Positions 1 through 7,010 are shown, counted from the first letter of the stretch. The stretch: 11,966 nucleotides of DNA from Bacillota bacterium (GCA_026387995.1 JAPLKQ010000086.1:1-11966), one strand, 5' to 3'. The notes: generated by a model from the sequence alone, not told the origin. Program-made: numbers and translations.

Positions 1-221
1 TAAAAGCCGCTTTCTACGCCAAAGTTCTTTTGGGAGACGTTGGTGAAGTGGCGAACGACATCAAGTTCGCTGACTTCAGGAAGTTTAGCGGCGTCTTTTC
101 TTAATAAATCAGATGGGAGCAACGTTTTAAGCGTTTTTGATGCGAAGGCATTTTTCGGTAATGAGTAACCGATGCGGCCGGATTTGGAAAGTTCGAAAAT
201 GAGGGTATTATAATACTTCAT
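1..221 (-). CDS. gcvPB: Glycine dehydrogenase (decarboxylating) subunit 2, GcvPB, N-terminal 73 residues only
   Basis: This is the PLP-binding half of the two-subunit P-protein, which decarboxylates glycine and passes the aminomethyl group to lipoyl-GcvH. Only the N-terminus lies in the window. It reads MKYYNTLIFELSKSGRIGYS, then a LPEVSELDVVRHFTNVS segment, and ends VESGFY, which in the family leads straight into PLGSCTMKYNP. The ATG at 221 lies inside the last codons of gcvPA (14-base overlap), with a GGAG about 10 bases upstream, so it is translationally coupled to the downstream part of the broken gcvPA. The PLP lysine (family motif NLHKTF) lies outside the window. Reading frame and family motifs are seen directly; whether the rest is intact cannot be judged. 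Confidence 0.9.
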   Translation of the reverse strand, partial: MKYYNTLIFELSKSGRIGYSLPKNAFASKTLKTLLPSDLLRKDAAKLPEVSELDVVRHFTNVSQKNFGVESGF

Positions 222-1456
222 TGGCCATCATCTCCACTTCTTGTAATAATTGCTCGATCTGCGGTTTCGTGCGTTTTTCAGTCACACAAAATAACCACCC
301 TGTTTTTCCATTAGGTAAAACGACAGGTAAACCGCCGAGGATTCCCTTTTTAAGCAGGTGATCATTGAGCTTTTCGAGATTTAGTTTGCTCGTTAACACA
401 ACTTCGTGAGCGAACGGGGCATCCCAAACTTTTTTGAATTGTCCGGTGGCTAATAACTTTTCATATAGATAATGCGTGGCTTGGATTGAACGTGTTGCCA
501 CATCCACGAGACCGTGTTGGCCAAGCGTCGCAAGATAAATGGTCACATATAAAGCCATTAATGATTGATTCGAGCAGATGTTTGAATTAGCTTTTTCGCG
601 GCGAATATGTTGTTCGCGTGCTTGTAAAGTTAAAACAAACGCTCTCTTTCCATCAACGTCTTTGGTTAAACCGACGATGCGACCCGGCATTTTCCGAACT
701 AATGGTGTGGTGGTAGTGATATAACCGATATAAGGGCCGCCAAAACTGAGCGGGATTCCCAGCGATTGCCCATCGCCACTAACAATATCGGCGCCTTGTT
801 CGCGCGGTGTTTTGAGAACACTCAGCAAACTCGGGTCAGCATTCATAATCATTGCCTTGTTCTAAAAGTTTCTTTAGGTGTTTGCGGTCGAGTTTTCCTT
901 CGACGCTATGGACCATTTCCACTTCTAAGCCGTGATATAACGCATAGGTTTTCACGACATCCAAAATGGCCGGATTGATTAAATCCGATAAAAGCATCCG
1001 ATTAGATTTTGTCCAAGCCTGAGCCATAAATAAAGCTTCAGCGGTGGCGGTAGCGCCATCATACATGGAAGCATTGCTGACATCCATGCCGGTTAATTCG
1101 CAAATCATGCTTTGGTATTCGAAAATATATTGAAGCGTTCCTTGCGAGATTTCTGGCTGATAGGGTGTGTATGAAGTTAAAAATTCTTGGCGTGAAATCA
1201 GGCCTTTGATGATGCTGGGCGCGTAATGATCATAAGCACCGGCGCCGCGGAACGTGACGAGTTGCCGATTTTCATCGGCTAGTTCCTGCATGTGGGAAAG
1301 GATTTCCATTTCCGACATCGCGGAAGGAATTTTATAATCCTTCTTCCATTTAATGGCCTCAGGAACATCTTTGAATAAATCATCGATGCTGGTGACGTTG
1401 ATGGTCTTGAGCATTTCCCGAATATCTTCGGGCGTATGCGGAAAATATTTAAACAT
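208..1456 (-). pseudogene. gcvPA: Glycine dehydrogenase subunit 1, GcvPA, broken by an internal deletion and frameshift
   Basis: This is the non-PLP-lysine subunit of the glycine decarboxylase P-protein. The first piece (1456 to 836, 206 codons) starts at an ATG behind a strong TAAGGAGGG site and carries FRGAGAYDHYAP, SYTPYQPEISQGTLQYIFE and MICELTGMDVSNASMYDGAT, all typical of GcvPA. It runs into TGA after LLEQGND. The second piece (852 to 208, 214 codons, in a different frame) resumes at IMNADPSLLSVL and carries GDGQSLGIPLSFGGPYIGY, ALTLQAREQHIRR-like and NICSNQSLMAL motifs. Against a full-length GcvPA (about 448 residues in Bacillus subtilis) the two add up to about 417, and the family segment containing VQYPNFFG is absent, so about 31 residues are missing, not just one base. 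The second piece has an ATG at 846 with AAGG 8 bases upstream and overlaps the first stop, so it might be reinitiated. A two-part active protein is unlikely, because a core strand of the fold is gone. An assembly error is the main alternative. Confidence 0.88.
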
Positions 1457-1467
1457 GGAATCCCTCC

Positions 1468-1845
1468 TTAAACAGCGATTTTGGCGTAGGCTTCCGGGGT
1501 GAGCAGTTTCTTGAGTTCTTCAGGATTCTTTAATTCAATTTCGATGATCCAAGCGCCATAGGGTGATTCGTTTAAAAGTTCGGGATGGTCCACGAGCTTT
1601 TCGTTCACGGCGATGACTTTTCCCGATGCGGGAATGAATAGTTCTGAGGCGGCTTTTACGCTTTCTACAGCGCCGAATTCCGTTCCTTGGGCAAAGCTCT
1701 TTCCGACTTCCGGAAGATCAACGAACACGATGGCGCCGAGACTGTGTTGGGCAAAATCAGAAATCCCGATTTTGGCTTTCTTGCCTTCGACTTTTAACCA
1801 TTCGTGGCTTTTGGCATAGACGACTTCATGATTGATGATTGACAT
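1468..1845 (-). CDS. gcvH: Glycine cleavage system H protein (lipoyl carrier)
   Basis: GcvH carries the lipoyl arm that shuttles the aminomethyl intermediate between P-, T- and L-proteins. In several Bacillota it also acts as the relay from which lipoyl groups are passed to 2-oxoacid dehydrogenases. At 125 residues it has normal length. Visible motifs are SHEWLKVEGKKAKIGISDFA, LGAIVFVDLPEVG and FGAVESVKAASELFIPASGKV; Lys64 in ESVKAA is the lipoylation site. The C-terminal SPYGAWIIEI segment is also present. The ATG at 1845 follows a GGGAGGA site that overlaps the gcvT stop, giving tight coupling, and 11 bases separate it from gcvPA. Nothing is missing, in contrast to its neighbours gcvT and gcvPA. 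Confidence 0.96.
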   Translation of the reverse strand: MSIINHEVVYAKSHEWLKVEGKKAKIGISDFAQHSLGAIVFVDLPEVGKSFAQGTEFGAVESVKAASELFIPASGKVIAVNEKLVDHPELLNESPYGAWIIEIELKNPEELKKLLTPEAYAKIAV

Positions 1846-1857
1846 ATAATGTCCTCC

Positions 1858-2871
1858 CTATTTCCTTTTGTATTTTTTCTGATAGAAAACGGAATCTCTG
1901 ACTTTGGCTTCAAAGGCTTTTCCGCGTATGAGAACCTCAACAGAACGGCCGATCGTCGCAAACTTGGTGTCGATTAATGCCAGCGCTAGGGCTTTTTCTC
2001 TTCCCGGCAACATATAACCGGTCGTGATGACGCCGATGGGCTTGCCTTCGCATAAGACTTCATAACCTTGGCGGGCAATGCCACGGTCGACAAGTTCGAT
2101 GCCAACGAGTGTTTTGGGCGCGCCGTTATTCTTTTGTTCAAGCAGTGGGCCTTTTCCGATAAAGTCTTTATCCCATTTGATGGCAAATCCGAATCCGCAC
2201 TCGACTGGGGTAATGTCACGGGACAATTCGTGTCCGTATAAAGGTAAACTGGCTTCAAAACGGAGCGTGTCGCGGCAGCCAAGTCCGCAAGGCGTGACAT
2301 CTGGGTGTTTAATCAGTTTATCCCACATCGTGGCGATAAACGCAGGTTCGCCATAAATTTCAAATCCGTCTTCGCCGGTATATCCGGAACGAGAGATGAG
2401 GACGAGGTGGCGGCCGACATGAATCCATTTAAAATGCATGAAATATAAATCAGTGAGTGAATCCGCGATTAAGGGTTGGAGTATTTCTTCGGACTTTGGT
2501 CCTTGAAGGGCAATTTCTGCCCATAAGTCAGATTCGTTCGTGATAGTGATAGCGAATTTCCCCTTATGATCGACTAACCACGCGTAATCAACAGCGATAT
2601 TCGAGGCATTGACGACGAGGAAGATTTCCGTTTCGGACATCTTGTAGATGAGCAAGTCGTCGATGACCCCGCCTTCCGGCGTGCATAAAATCGTGTAGAT
2701 GACACGGCCGCTTTCGGCGCCCGAGGCCCTATTCGTCGTGAGATAATCCACGAAGGCCGCAGCATCTTTCCCGAGAATCCGAATTTCGCCCATGTGCGAA
2801 ACATCGAAGATTCCGGCTTTTTGGCGGACGGCTAAGTGTTCTTCGACGATGCCTTTGTACTCAATCGGCAC
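1858..2871 (-). CDS. gcvT: Glycine cleavage system T protein (aminomethyltransferase), N-terminus apparently missing
   Basis: GcvT transfers the methylene group from aminomethyl-lipoyl-GcvH to tetrahydrofolate and releases ammonia. Conserved stretches are EEHLAVRQKAGIFDVSHMGE, GGVIDDLLIYK (the family catalytic Asp is in IDDL), ALQGPKSEEIL, ISRSGYTGEDGFEIY, GLGCRDTLRFEASLPLYGHE and KDFIGK. The GTG at 2871 is preferred: GAGGG lies 8 bases upstream, one base separates it from the lplA stop, and the residues after it (PIEYKG) align with the family's GWEMP-xxY segment. The only upstream option is a TTG at 2892 inside lplA with no ribosome binding site, preceded by an in-frame stop. Either way the usual first ~24 residues (xTPLxxxH...DFAGWE) are absent. 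The product would be 337 residues against about 360-365 in relatives. The rest looks intact, so activity is uncertain. Confidence 0.9.
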   Translation of the reverse strand: MPIEYKGIVEEHLAVRQKAGIFDVSHMGEIRILGKDAAAFVDYLTTNRASGAESGRVIYTILCTPEGGVIDDLLIYKMSETEIFLVVNASNIAVDYAWLVDHKGKFAITITNESDLWAEIALQGPKSEEILQPLIADSLTDLYFMHFKWIHVGRHLVLISRSGYTGEDGFEIYGEPAFIATMWDKLIKHPDVTPCGLGCRDTLRFEASLPLYGHELSRDITPVECGFGFAIKWDKDFIGKGPLLEQKNNGAPKTLVGIELVDRGIARQGYEVLCEGKPIGVITTGYMLPGREKALALALIDTKFATIGRSVEVLIRGKAFEAKVRDSVFYQKKYKRK

Positions 2872-2872
2872 A

Positions 2873-3856
2873 TTATGTTCCCTCTTTTTCAAACATTAAG
2901 TCGACTAATTCTTGGTTAGTTAAACCAAAGATAAACTCATTGACCGGGATGCCATGTAACGCTTTTTCGACTTTATCTTTCTCGTAGACTTGGTCGACGA
3001 TATAGTCGGTCAAATCATCGAGAGGCCTTAACGTGAAGAAGTCGCCAGACCAATCAAGACCCGTGATTATCTGGTTTTTAACGTCAATGCGAAGTTCAAA
3101 CGTTCCTGCGGGAAATTTCCGTTTTTTAACAATCGCGTAAGGCGGATTTTTTGAATAAATCCAATCGTGCGAGGCATACTTTTTCGCCAGTTCTTTGATT
3201 CGCTCGATTTGACGTTCATTAAAATGGAGAGTTTTATTGGTTAAATGCTTAGATAAATAATCGATCATGCCTCGCTTATCGCCTTTCAGGCGGTCTTTTA
3301 AATTGGTGACACGCTGACGGACGCTGGCAATGCCTTTCGAAATAAGTTTTTCGTCTGAAGGGGTAATCGCCTTGACGAGGTTCTCGATATTGACGTCATA
3401 GAGAATCGTGCCATGGAGGACGACTTGGTTTTTGTAACGGTAGAAGGAATTTCCGGAAAACTTGAGGTCGTCGACGAGTAAATCGTTTCTTCCCGTGAAC
3501 GTCGCGTTAATCCCCAGTTCTTTAAAGACGGAAGCGACTTTATTTAAATAGGTGTCAAACACCATCTTGTTATTGAAGTTGGTCGTGATAAACGAGAACA
3601 TGACGCAGTTACGGTCGGCGTAGACGGCGCCTCCGCCGGAAGGCCGACGCCAAATCGGGAATTTGTTTTCCGCTAAAAAAGTCTCGTTGACTTCGTTTTG
3701 CAGTAACTGATTTCGTCCGATGACGACGCATGGATCAAGGGTCCAAGTGAAAAAGCAATCTTCCTCATCGTCCATCTCTTTGATCAAGTATTCTTCCACG
3801 GCAAAGAAAAAGGGGCCGTTATGTTGATCGAGGGCAGTAAGGTCTATGAGTTTCAT
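2873..3856 (-). CDS. lplA: Lipoate-protein ligase A (LplJ type)
   Basis: This ATP-dependent cytosolic ligase attaches scavenged lipoate (via lipoyl-AMP) to the lysine of GcvH and E2 subunits. The 327 residues match the ~331 of Bacillus subtilis LplJ. With the ATG at 3856 as start, the product reads MKLIDL, then IGRNQ (47-50), the lipoate-binding RRPSGGGAVY (70-79), GRNDLLVDDLKFSGNSFY with the catalytic-type Lys132, HGTILYD and SKGIASVRQRVTNL, followed by the C-terminal accessory domain ending LVDLMFEKEGT. The ATG at 3856 has AAGGA 8 bases upstream and fits the family N-terminus; an ATG at 3865 would add only MIP. The family's YHD after the GGG loop reads YAD here. It heads the gcv operon, so GcvH is its likely main substrate. 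No glycine riboswitch fits in the short leader. Confidence 0.93.
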   Translation of the reverse strand: MKLIDLTALDQHNGPFFFAVEEYLIKEMDDEEDCFFTWTLDPCVVIGRNQLLQNEVNETFLAENKFPIWRRPSGGGAVYADRNCVMFSFITTNFNNKMVFDTYLNKVASVFKELGINATFTGRNDLLVDDLKFSGNSFYRYKNQVVLHGTILYDVNIENLVKAITPSDEKLISKGIASVRQRVTNLKDRLKGDKRGMIDYLSKHLTNKTLHFNERQIERIKELAKKYASHDWIYSKNPPYAIVKKRKFPAGTFELRIDVKNQIITGLDWSGDFFTLRPLDDLTDYIVDQVYEKDKVEKALHGIPVNEFIFGLTNQELVDLMFEKEGT

Positions 3857-3878
3857 AGGTATCATCCTTATCCTTTAC

Positions 3879-3907
3879 ATAATAACACGAGACAACTCAC
3901 TCTTGAA
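3879..3907 (-). promoter_or_regulatory. Candidate promoter of the lplA-gcv operon (extended -10)
   Basis: Read on the minus strand, TGTTATTATG gives an extended -10 (TG-n-TATTAT) at 3887-3879. A weak -35 (TTCAAG) lies 17 bases upstream at 3907-3902. Transcription would begin near 3872, leaving a leader of only about 16 bases before the ATG at 3856. That leaves no room for a glycine riboswitch. Confidence 0.4.
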
Positions 3908-3939
3908 TGCTGAAAATCGTTTGCGAAAGAAGGCATTTT

Positions 3940-6426
3940 ATGGCAAAAATCCTGATTGTTGGAGGCGTCGCTGGCGGAGCAACCGCGGCCACACGCCTAC
4001 GTCGTCTGAGCGAAAGCGATCAAATCATCATGTTCGAACGTGATGAATTTATCTCCTTTGCTAACTGCGGTCTCCCGTATTATTTGGGTGGCGTCATCCA
4101 AGACCGCGATCGTTTAATCGTCGAATCGGTCGAATCTTTATCCGCTAAATTTCATCTCGACATCCGGAACTTTTCCGAAGTGGTCGCGGTCGATAAAGTA
4201 GCGAAAAAAGTCACCGTCAAAGAAGTCAAAACCGGCAAGACCTACGAAGAAACTTTCGATAAGTTGATTTTGTCTCCGGGGGCGAATCCGATTAAGCCAC
4301 CGACCAAAGGTTTAGACGAAGCCACGAACGTTTTCACTTTGCGTAATATCCCGGATACCGATAAAATCCATGATTTCATCGCTGCAAATAAGCCACAACT
4401 GGCTGTCATTGTCGGCGGTGGTTTCATCGGCGTGGAAATGGCGGAGAACCTCACGGACCTCGGCATCCATTGCACCATTATCGATTTAGCTAACCAAATT
4501 TTGGCGCCGCTCGATTTCGATATGGCTAAACTTGCGCAAAACGAAATGACCAACCATGGCGTCACTTTTTTACTTGAAGATGTCGTCAGTGAATTCCAGG
4601 ACCACGGCAAGACCCTCGTTCTGAAAAGCGGGAAAGTCTTAAAGACCGATTTGGTGATTCTCGCCATCGGCGTCCGCCCGGAAAACACCTTGGCGCTACA
4701 AGCCGGACTGAAAGTCGGCCCACGTGGGCATATCATGACCAATAAAACCTTGCAAACCTTAGATTCCGTTACCGGCGAAGTCCTACCCGATATCTATGCG
4801 ATTGGCGATGCCATCGAAGTGAATGATTATATCGATGACAGTAAGACGGCCATTGCATTAGCCTGGCCTGCTAACCGTCAAGGACGCTTAGTCGCCGACC
4901 ATATCAATGGACAGAAAATCGATTATAAAGGATCGCTCGGATCCTCCGTCGTCAAAGTCTTTGACTTAATCGCTGCCTCTACAGGCAATAACGAAAAAAT
5001 CCTGACCCGTAAAAACGTTCCGTTCCAGACAGTCATGGTCTCGCGTGGCAATCACGCTGGCTATTATCCTAGCGCTAAAGACATTGTCATCAAGCTCATC
5101 TTCTCGCCGTCGGACGGCAAAATCCTCGGGGCGCAAGCCTTCGGCGGTGTCGGCACCGAAAAACGGATTGATGTGCTTGCGACCGCGATTAAAGGCAAGT
5201 TGACCGTCCGCGATTTACCGGACTTAGAACTCTGCTACGCGCCGCCATTCAGTTCTGCCAAAGATCCCGTCAACATTGCCGGCTATGCAGCCAGCAATTT
5301 GCTCGATGGCTTCTACAAAGTCGTTACGTATGACAAAATTGATAAAATCGCCGAAGCCGGCGGTTATCTTCTCGATATTCGTACTGCGCTCGAATTCGGG
5401 ATCGGCCACATCGAAAAAGCCGTCAACATTCCTTTACTGGAACTTCGTGACCGCTTCGCCGAGTTACCGAAAGACCTGAACGCTCCGCTATATGTTTACT
5501 GTAACGTCGGCCACACGGCCTATCTCGCTATCCAGGTGCTGCGTCATCAAGGATATACGAATATCTATAACCTCACCGGCGGTTTCCGACTCTATAAAGC
5601 GATTAAAGAAAAAGAATTACCGGAATCCACTTGCTGCTCTAAAGCCTTAGTTAATCCCGAACACACTGGAGGAACCCCTGTGAATAACGTAAATCCCATC
5701 ATCAAAATCAAACTCGACGCCTGCGGCTTACAATGCCCGGGCCCAATCATGCAAACCTATAAAGCCGTCGGATCTTTAAAAGATGGCGAATGTGTGCAAA
5801 TCGAAGCCACCGACAGCGGTTTCTACCGCGATATCGAGAAGTGGTGCGCCAGTACCGGTAATACGTTACTGAAAAACGAAAACGACAAAGGCATCTATCG
5901 AGCCTTAATCCAAAAAGGCGGCGTCTCCCCGGAAACGCTCAACCAACAAACCACCAACAAGAACACGACCATCGTGTTATTCAGCGGCGACATGGACAAA
6001 GCCATGGCCTCGATGATTATTGGCCAAGGCTCCGCGGCCATGGGCAAAAACGTCACCATCTTCTGCACCTTCTGGGGCCTCAACCTGCTCCGTAAAACCA
6101 AGAAAGTCAAAGTCAAAAAGAGCTTCATCGAAGCAATGTTTGGCGCGATGATGCCGCGCGGACCGAAAAAGATGGGCATCTCGAAGATGAACTTCGGCGG
6201 CATGGGCGCCAAGATGATGAAATCCGTCATGAAGAAGAAAAACGTCCATTCGCTCGAAGATTTAGTCGCTGAAGCCATGGCAGCCGGCGTTCACTTCATC
6301 GCCTGCACGATGAGCATGGACGTCATGGGCATCCATAAAGAAGAATTGATTGACGGCATCGACTATGCCGGTGTCGCCACTTACCTCGCCGAAAGCGATA
6401 AGGCTGGCGTCACGTTATTCATCTAG
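3940..6426 (+). CDS. CoA-disulfide reductase-like flavoprotein fused to rhodanese, TusA and DsrE2-like domains
   Basis: This 828-residue cytosolic sulfur-relay enzyme has four modules. (1) Residues 1-450: FAD/NAD(P)H pyridine nucleotide-disulfide oxidoreductase of the CoADR/Npsr type, with GGVAGG at 8-13, the single active-site Cys43 in SFANCGLPYYLGG, the NAD fold VGGGFIG near 158, IGDA near 288-291 and YAPPFSSAKDP at 433. (2) About 458-562: rhodanese with catalytic Cys521 in CNVGHTAY. (3) About 587-655: TusA with the CPGP motif (Cys599, also Cys595). (4) About 675-828: DsrE2-like domain with FCTFWGL (Cys709), PRGPKKMG and Cys789 in ACTMSMDVMG. A linker with vicinal Cys565-Cys566 joins modules 2 and 3. 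By family knowledge, module 1 reduces CoA disulfides/persulfides or polysulfides, and the others pass sulfane sulfur between cysteines. The ATG at 3940 follows AGAAGG and fits the family N-terminus; an ATG at 3907 lacks a binding site. Confidence 0.93.
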   Translation: MAKILIVGGVAGGATAATRLRRLSESDQIIMFERDEFISFANCGLPYYLGGVIQDRDRLIVESVESLSAKFHLDIRNFSEVVAVDKVAKKVTVKEVKTGKTYEETFDKLILSPGANPIKPPTKGLDEATNVFTLRNIPDTDKIHDFIAANKPQLAVIVGGGFIGVEMAENLTDLGIHCTIIDLANQILAPLDFDMAKLAQNEMTNHGVTFLLEDVVSEFQDHGKTLVLKSGKVLKTDLVILAIGVRPENTLALQAGLKVGPRGHIMTNKTLQTLDSVTGEVLPDIYAIGDAIEVNDYIDDSKTAIALAWPANRQGRLVADHINGQKIDYKGSLGSSVVKVFDLIAASTGNNEKILTRKNVPFQTVMVSRGNHAGYYPSAKDIVIKLIFSPSDGKILGAQAFGGVGTEKRIDVLATAIKGKLTVRDLPDLELCYAPPFSSAKDPVNIAGYAASNLLDGFYKVVTYDKIDKIAEAGGYLLDIRTALEFGIGHIEKAVNIPLLELRDRFAELPKDLNAPLYVYCNVGHTAYLAIQVLRHQGYTNIYNLTGGFRLYKAIKEKELPESTCCSKALVNPEHTGGTPVNNVNPIIKIKLDACGLQCPGPIMQTYKAVGSLKDGECVQIEATDSGFYRDIEKWCASTGNTLLKNENDKGIYRALIQKGGVSPETLNQQTTNKNTTIVLFSGDMDKAMASMIIGQGSAAMGKNVTIFCTFWGLNLLRKTKKVKVKKSFIEAMFGAMMPRGPKKMGISKMNFGGMGAKMMKSVMKKKNVHSLEDLVAEAMAAGVHFIACTMSMDVMGIHKEELIDGIDYAGVATYLAESDKAGVTLFI
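5668..5682 (+). promoter_or_regulatory. Internal ribosome binding site and in-frame GTG before the TusA domain
   Basis: GGAGGA at 5668-5673 sits 6 bases before GTG at 5680, which is in frame (codon 581) in the rhodanese-TusA linker, just before NNVNPIIKIKLDACGLQCPG. Initiation here would yield a 248-residue TusA-DsrE2 protein without the flavoprotein and rhodanese parts. Sequence and frame are seen directly; use of the site is inference. The codons encode Gly-Gly, so the match could be chance. Confidence 0.45.
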
Positions 6427-6442
6427 TTCTGAACGAAAAATT

Positions 6443-6477
6443 AAAAGGCTGCCAGCGTTATGCCGACAGTCTTTTTT
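6443..6477. terminator. Bidirectional rho-independent terminator between convergent genes
   Basis: AGGCTG (6446-6451) pairs with CAGTCT (6467-6472), with one G-T pair, extended by AAAA/TTTT and followed by a run of T on the plus strand. On the minus strand the same hairpin is followed by TTTTAATTTTT. It serves the sulfur-relay gene and, in reverse, the Imm-5-like gene, whose stop codon lies at the edge of the hairpin. Confidence 0.75.
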
Positions 6478-6926
6478 TATATTTCCGTTAAGTGTTTGAA
6501 CTGCCAGGCACGTTCCACGTCTCCGGCCGTTTCTGCTTCTTCAAAGGGAACCATCAAACTAGCGGCCAATACGGCATAGCGGGCGGCGACGACAGCGTGT
6601 CTAGGCATATGAGCGGTGGCAGCGGCGTGACCGGCGGATCGTGCAGCGGCGCAGCTAGCTTTCTCAAGGGTTTCCTGAGCGGCATAATGGGCATTCAAAG
6701 CCGCTTTCCGTGCCGGCCCGACGCGAAGTTCGCCTCTACTCCAAGCACGGGCAGCCTCGATGGCGTCATGGGGACGTTTATCCGCGGGATAGTAGCGTTC
6801 GAAAATCGGTAGGACATGCTCAGCGCAGTCGCTGGCCCATAGGGCGAGCGTCTTATGATCCCGCTGGAGCAGAAGCTCAATCAGGGGAATATCTTTGTTT
6901 TTGGAATTCAGTTTAATCTTTTGCAT
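6477..6926 (-). CDS. Imm-5-like 'putative immunity protein'
   Basis: This 149-residue, Ala-rich, all-alpha-looking protein has no signal peptide or membrane segment. It matches the small family annotated as putative immunity protein / Imm-5-like. Visible are KTLALWASDCAEHVLPIFE, RPHDAIEAARAW (51-62), then a long helical stretch AARSAGHAAATAHMPRHA (from 94), and the C-terminal ERAWQFKHL. The family is usually about 150-180 residues, so this is near full length. The ATG at 6926 follows AGGTGA with 5 bases of spacing; a GTG at 6935 overlaps that site and is disfavoured. No toxin gene is adjacent: its neighbours are the sulfur-relay gene (convergent) and a small membrane protein (divergent). Family recognition is from memory of the motif pattern, and the immunity role is only the family's label. 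Confidence 0.75.
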   Translation of the reverse strand: MQKIKLNSKNKDIPLIELLLQRDHKTLALWASDCAEHVLPIFERYYPADKRPHDAIEAARAWSRGELRVGPARKAALNAHYAAQETLEKASCAAARSAGHAAATAHMPRHAVVAARYAVLAASLMVPFEEAETAGDVERAWQFKHLTEI

Positions 6927-6943
6927 GCGTATCACCTATTCAT

Positions 6944-6972
6944 AGAGTAAGAGGAAACTAGGACAATATCAA
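6944..6972 (-). promoter_or_regulatory. Candidate promoter of the Imm-5-like gene
   Basis: On the minus strand, TTGATA (6972-6967) and TACTCT (6949-6944) are separated by 17 bases. The start would lie a few bases before the AGGTGA ribosome binding site. The -35 matches 5 of 6 consensus bases, the -10 only 3 of 6. Confidence 0.35.
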
Positions 6973-6989
6973 ACAACTTGTGTTATCAT
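6960..6989 (+). promoter_or_regulatory. Candidate promoter of the small membrane protein gene, overlapping the divergent one
   Basis: AGGACA (6960-6965) and TATCAT (6984-6989) are separated by 18 bases, and the ATG follows at 7011 behind AAGGAG. The -35 element overlaps the -35 of the opposite-strand promoter, so the two genes may compete for polymerase. Confidence 0.3.
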
Positions 6990-7010
6990 TTCGCTAATAA
7001 GGAGAATTTT

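Noticed and set aside
836..852. Programmed frameshift in gcvPA
   Set aside because: No slippery run at the junction, and a frameshift would not restore the ~31 missing codons.
1986..2300. Second minus-strand frame inside gcvT
   Set aside because: Out of frame with the clear GcvT motifs and of random composition.
3857..3939. Glycine riboswitch ahead of the gcv operon
   Set aside because: Only about 80 bases lie between the divergent genes, and the likely leader is about 16 bases; no tandem aptamer could fit.
4242..4742. 166-codon open frame on the minus strand inside the sulfur-relay gene
   Set aside because: It is a shadow of the strongly conserved plus-strand reading frame; no ribosome binding site or family motif, and odd composition.
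6492..6812. Gly/Ser-rich plus-strand frame opposite the Imm-5-like gene
   Set aside because: Low-complexity translation is the mirror of the Ala-rich helices on the minus strand.
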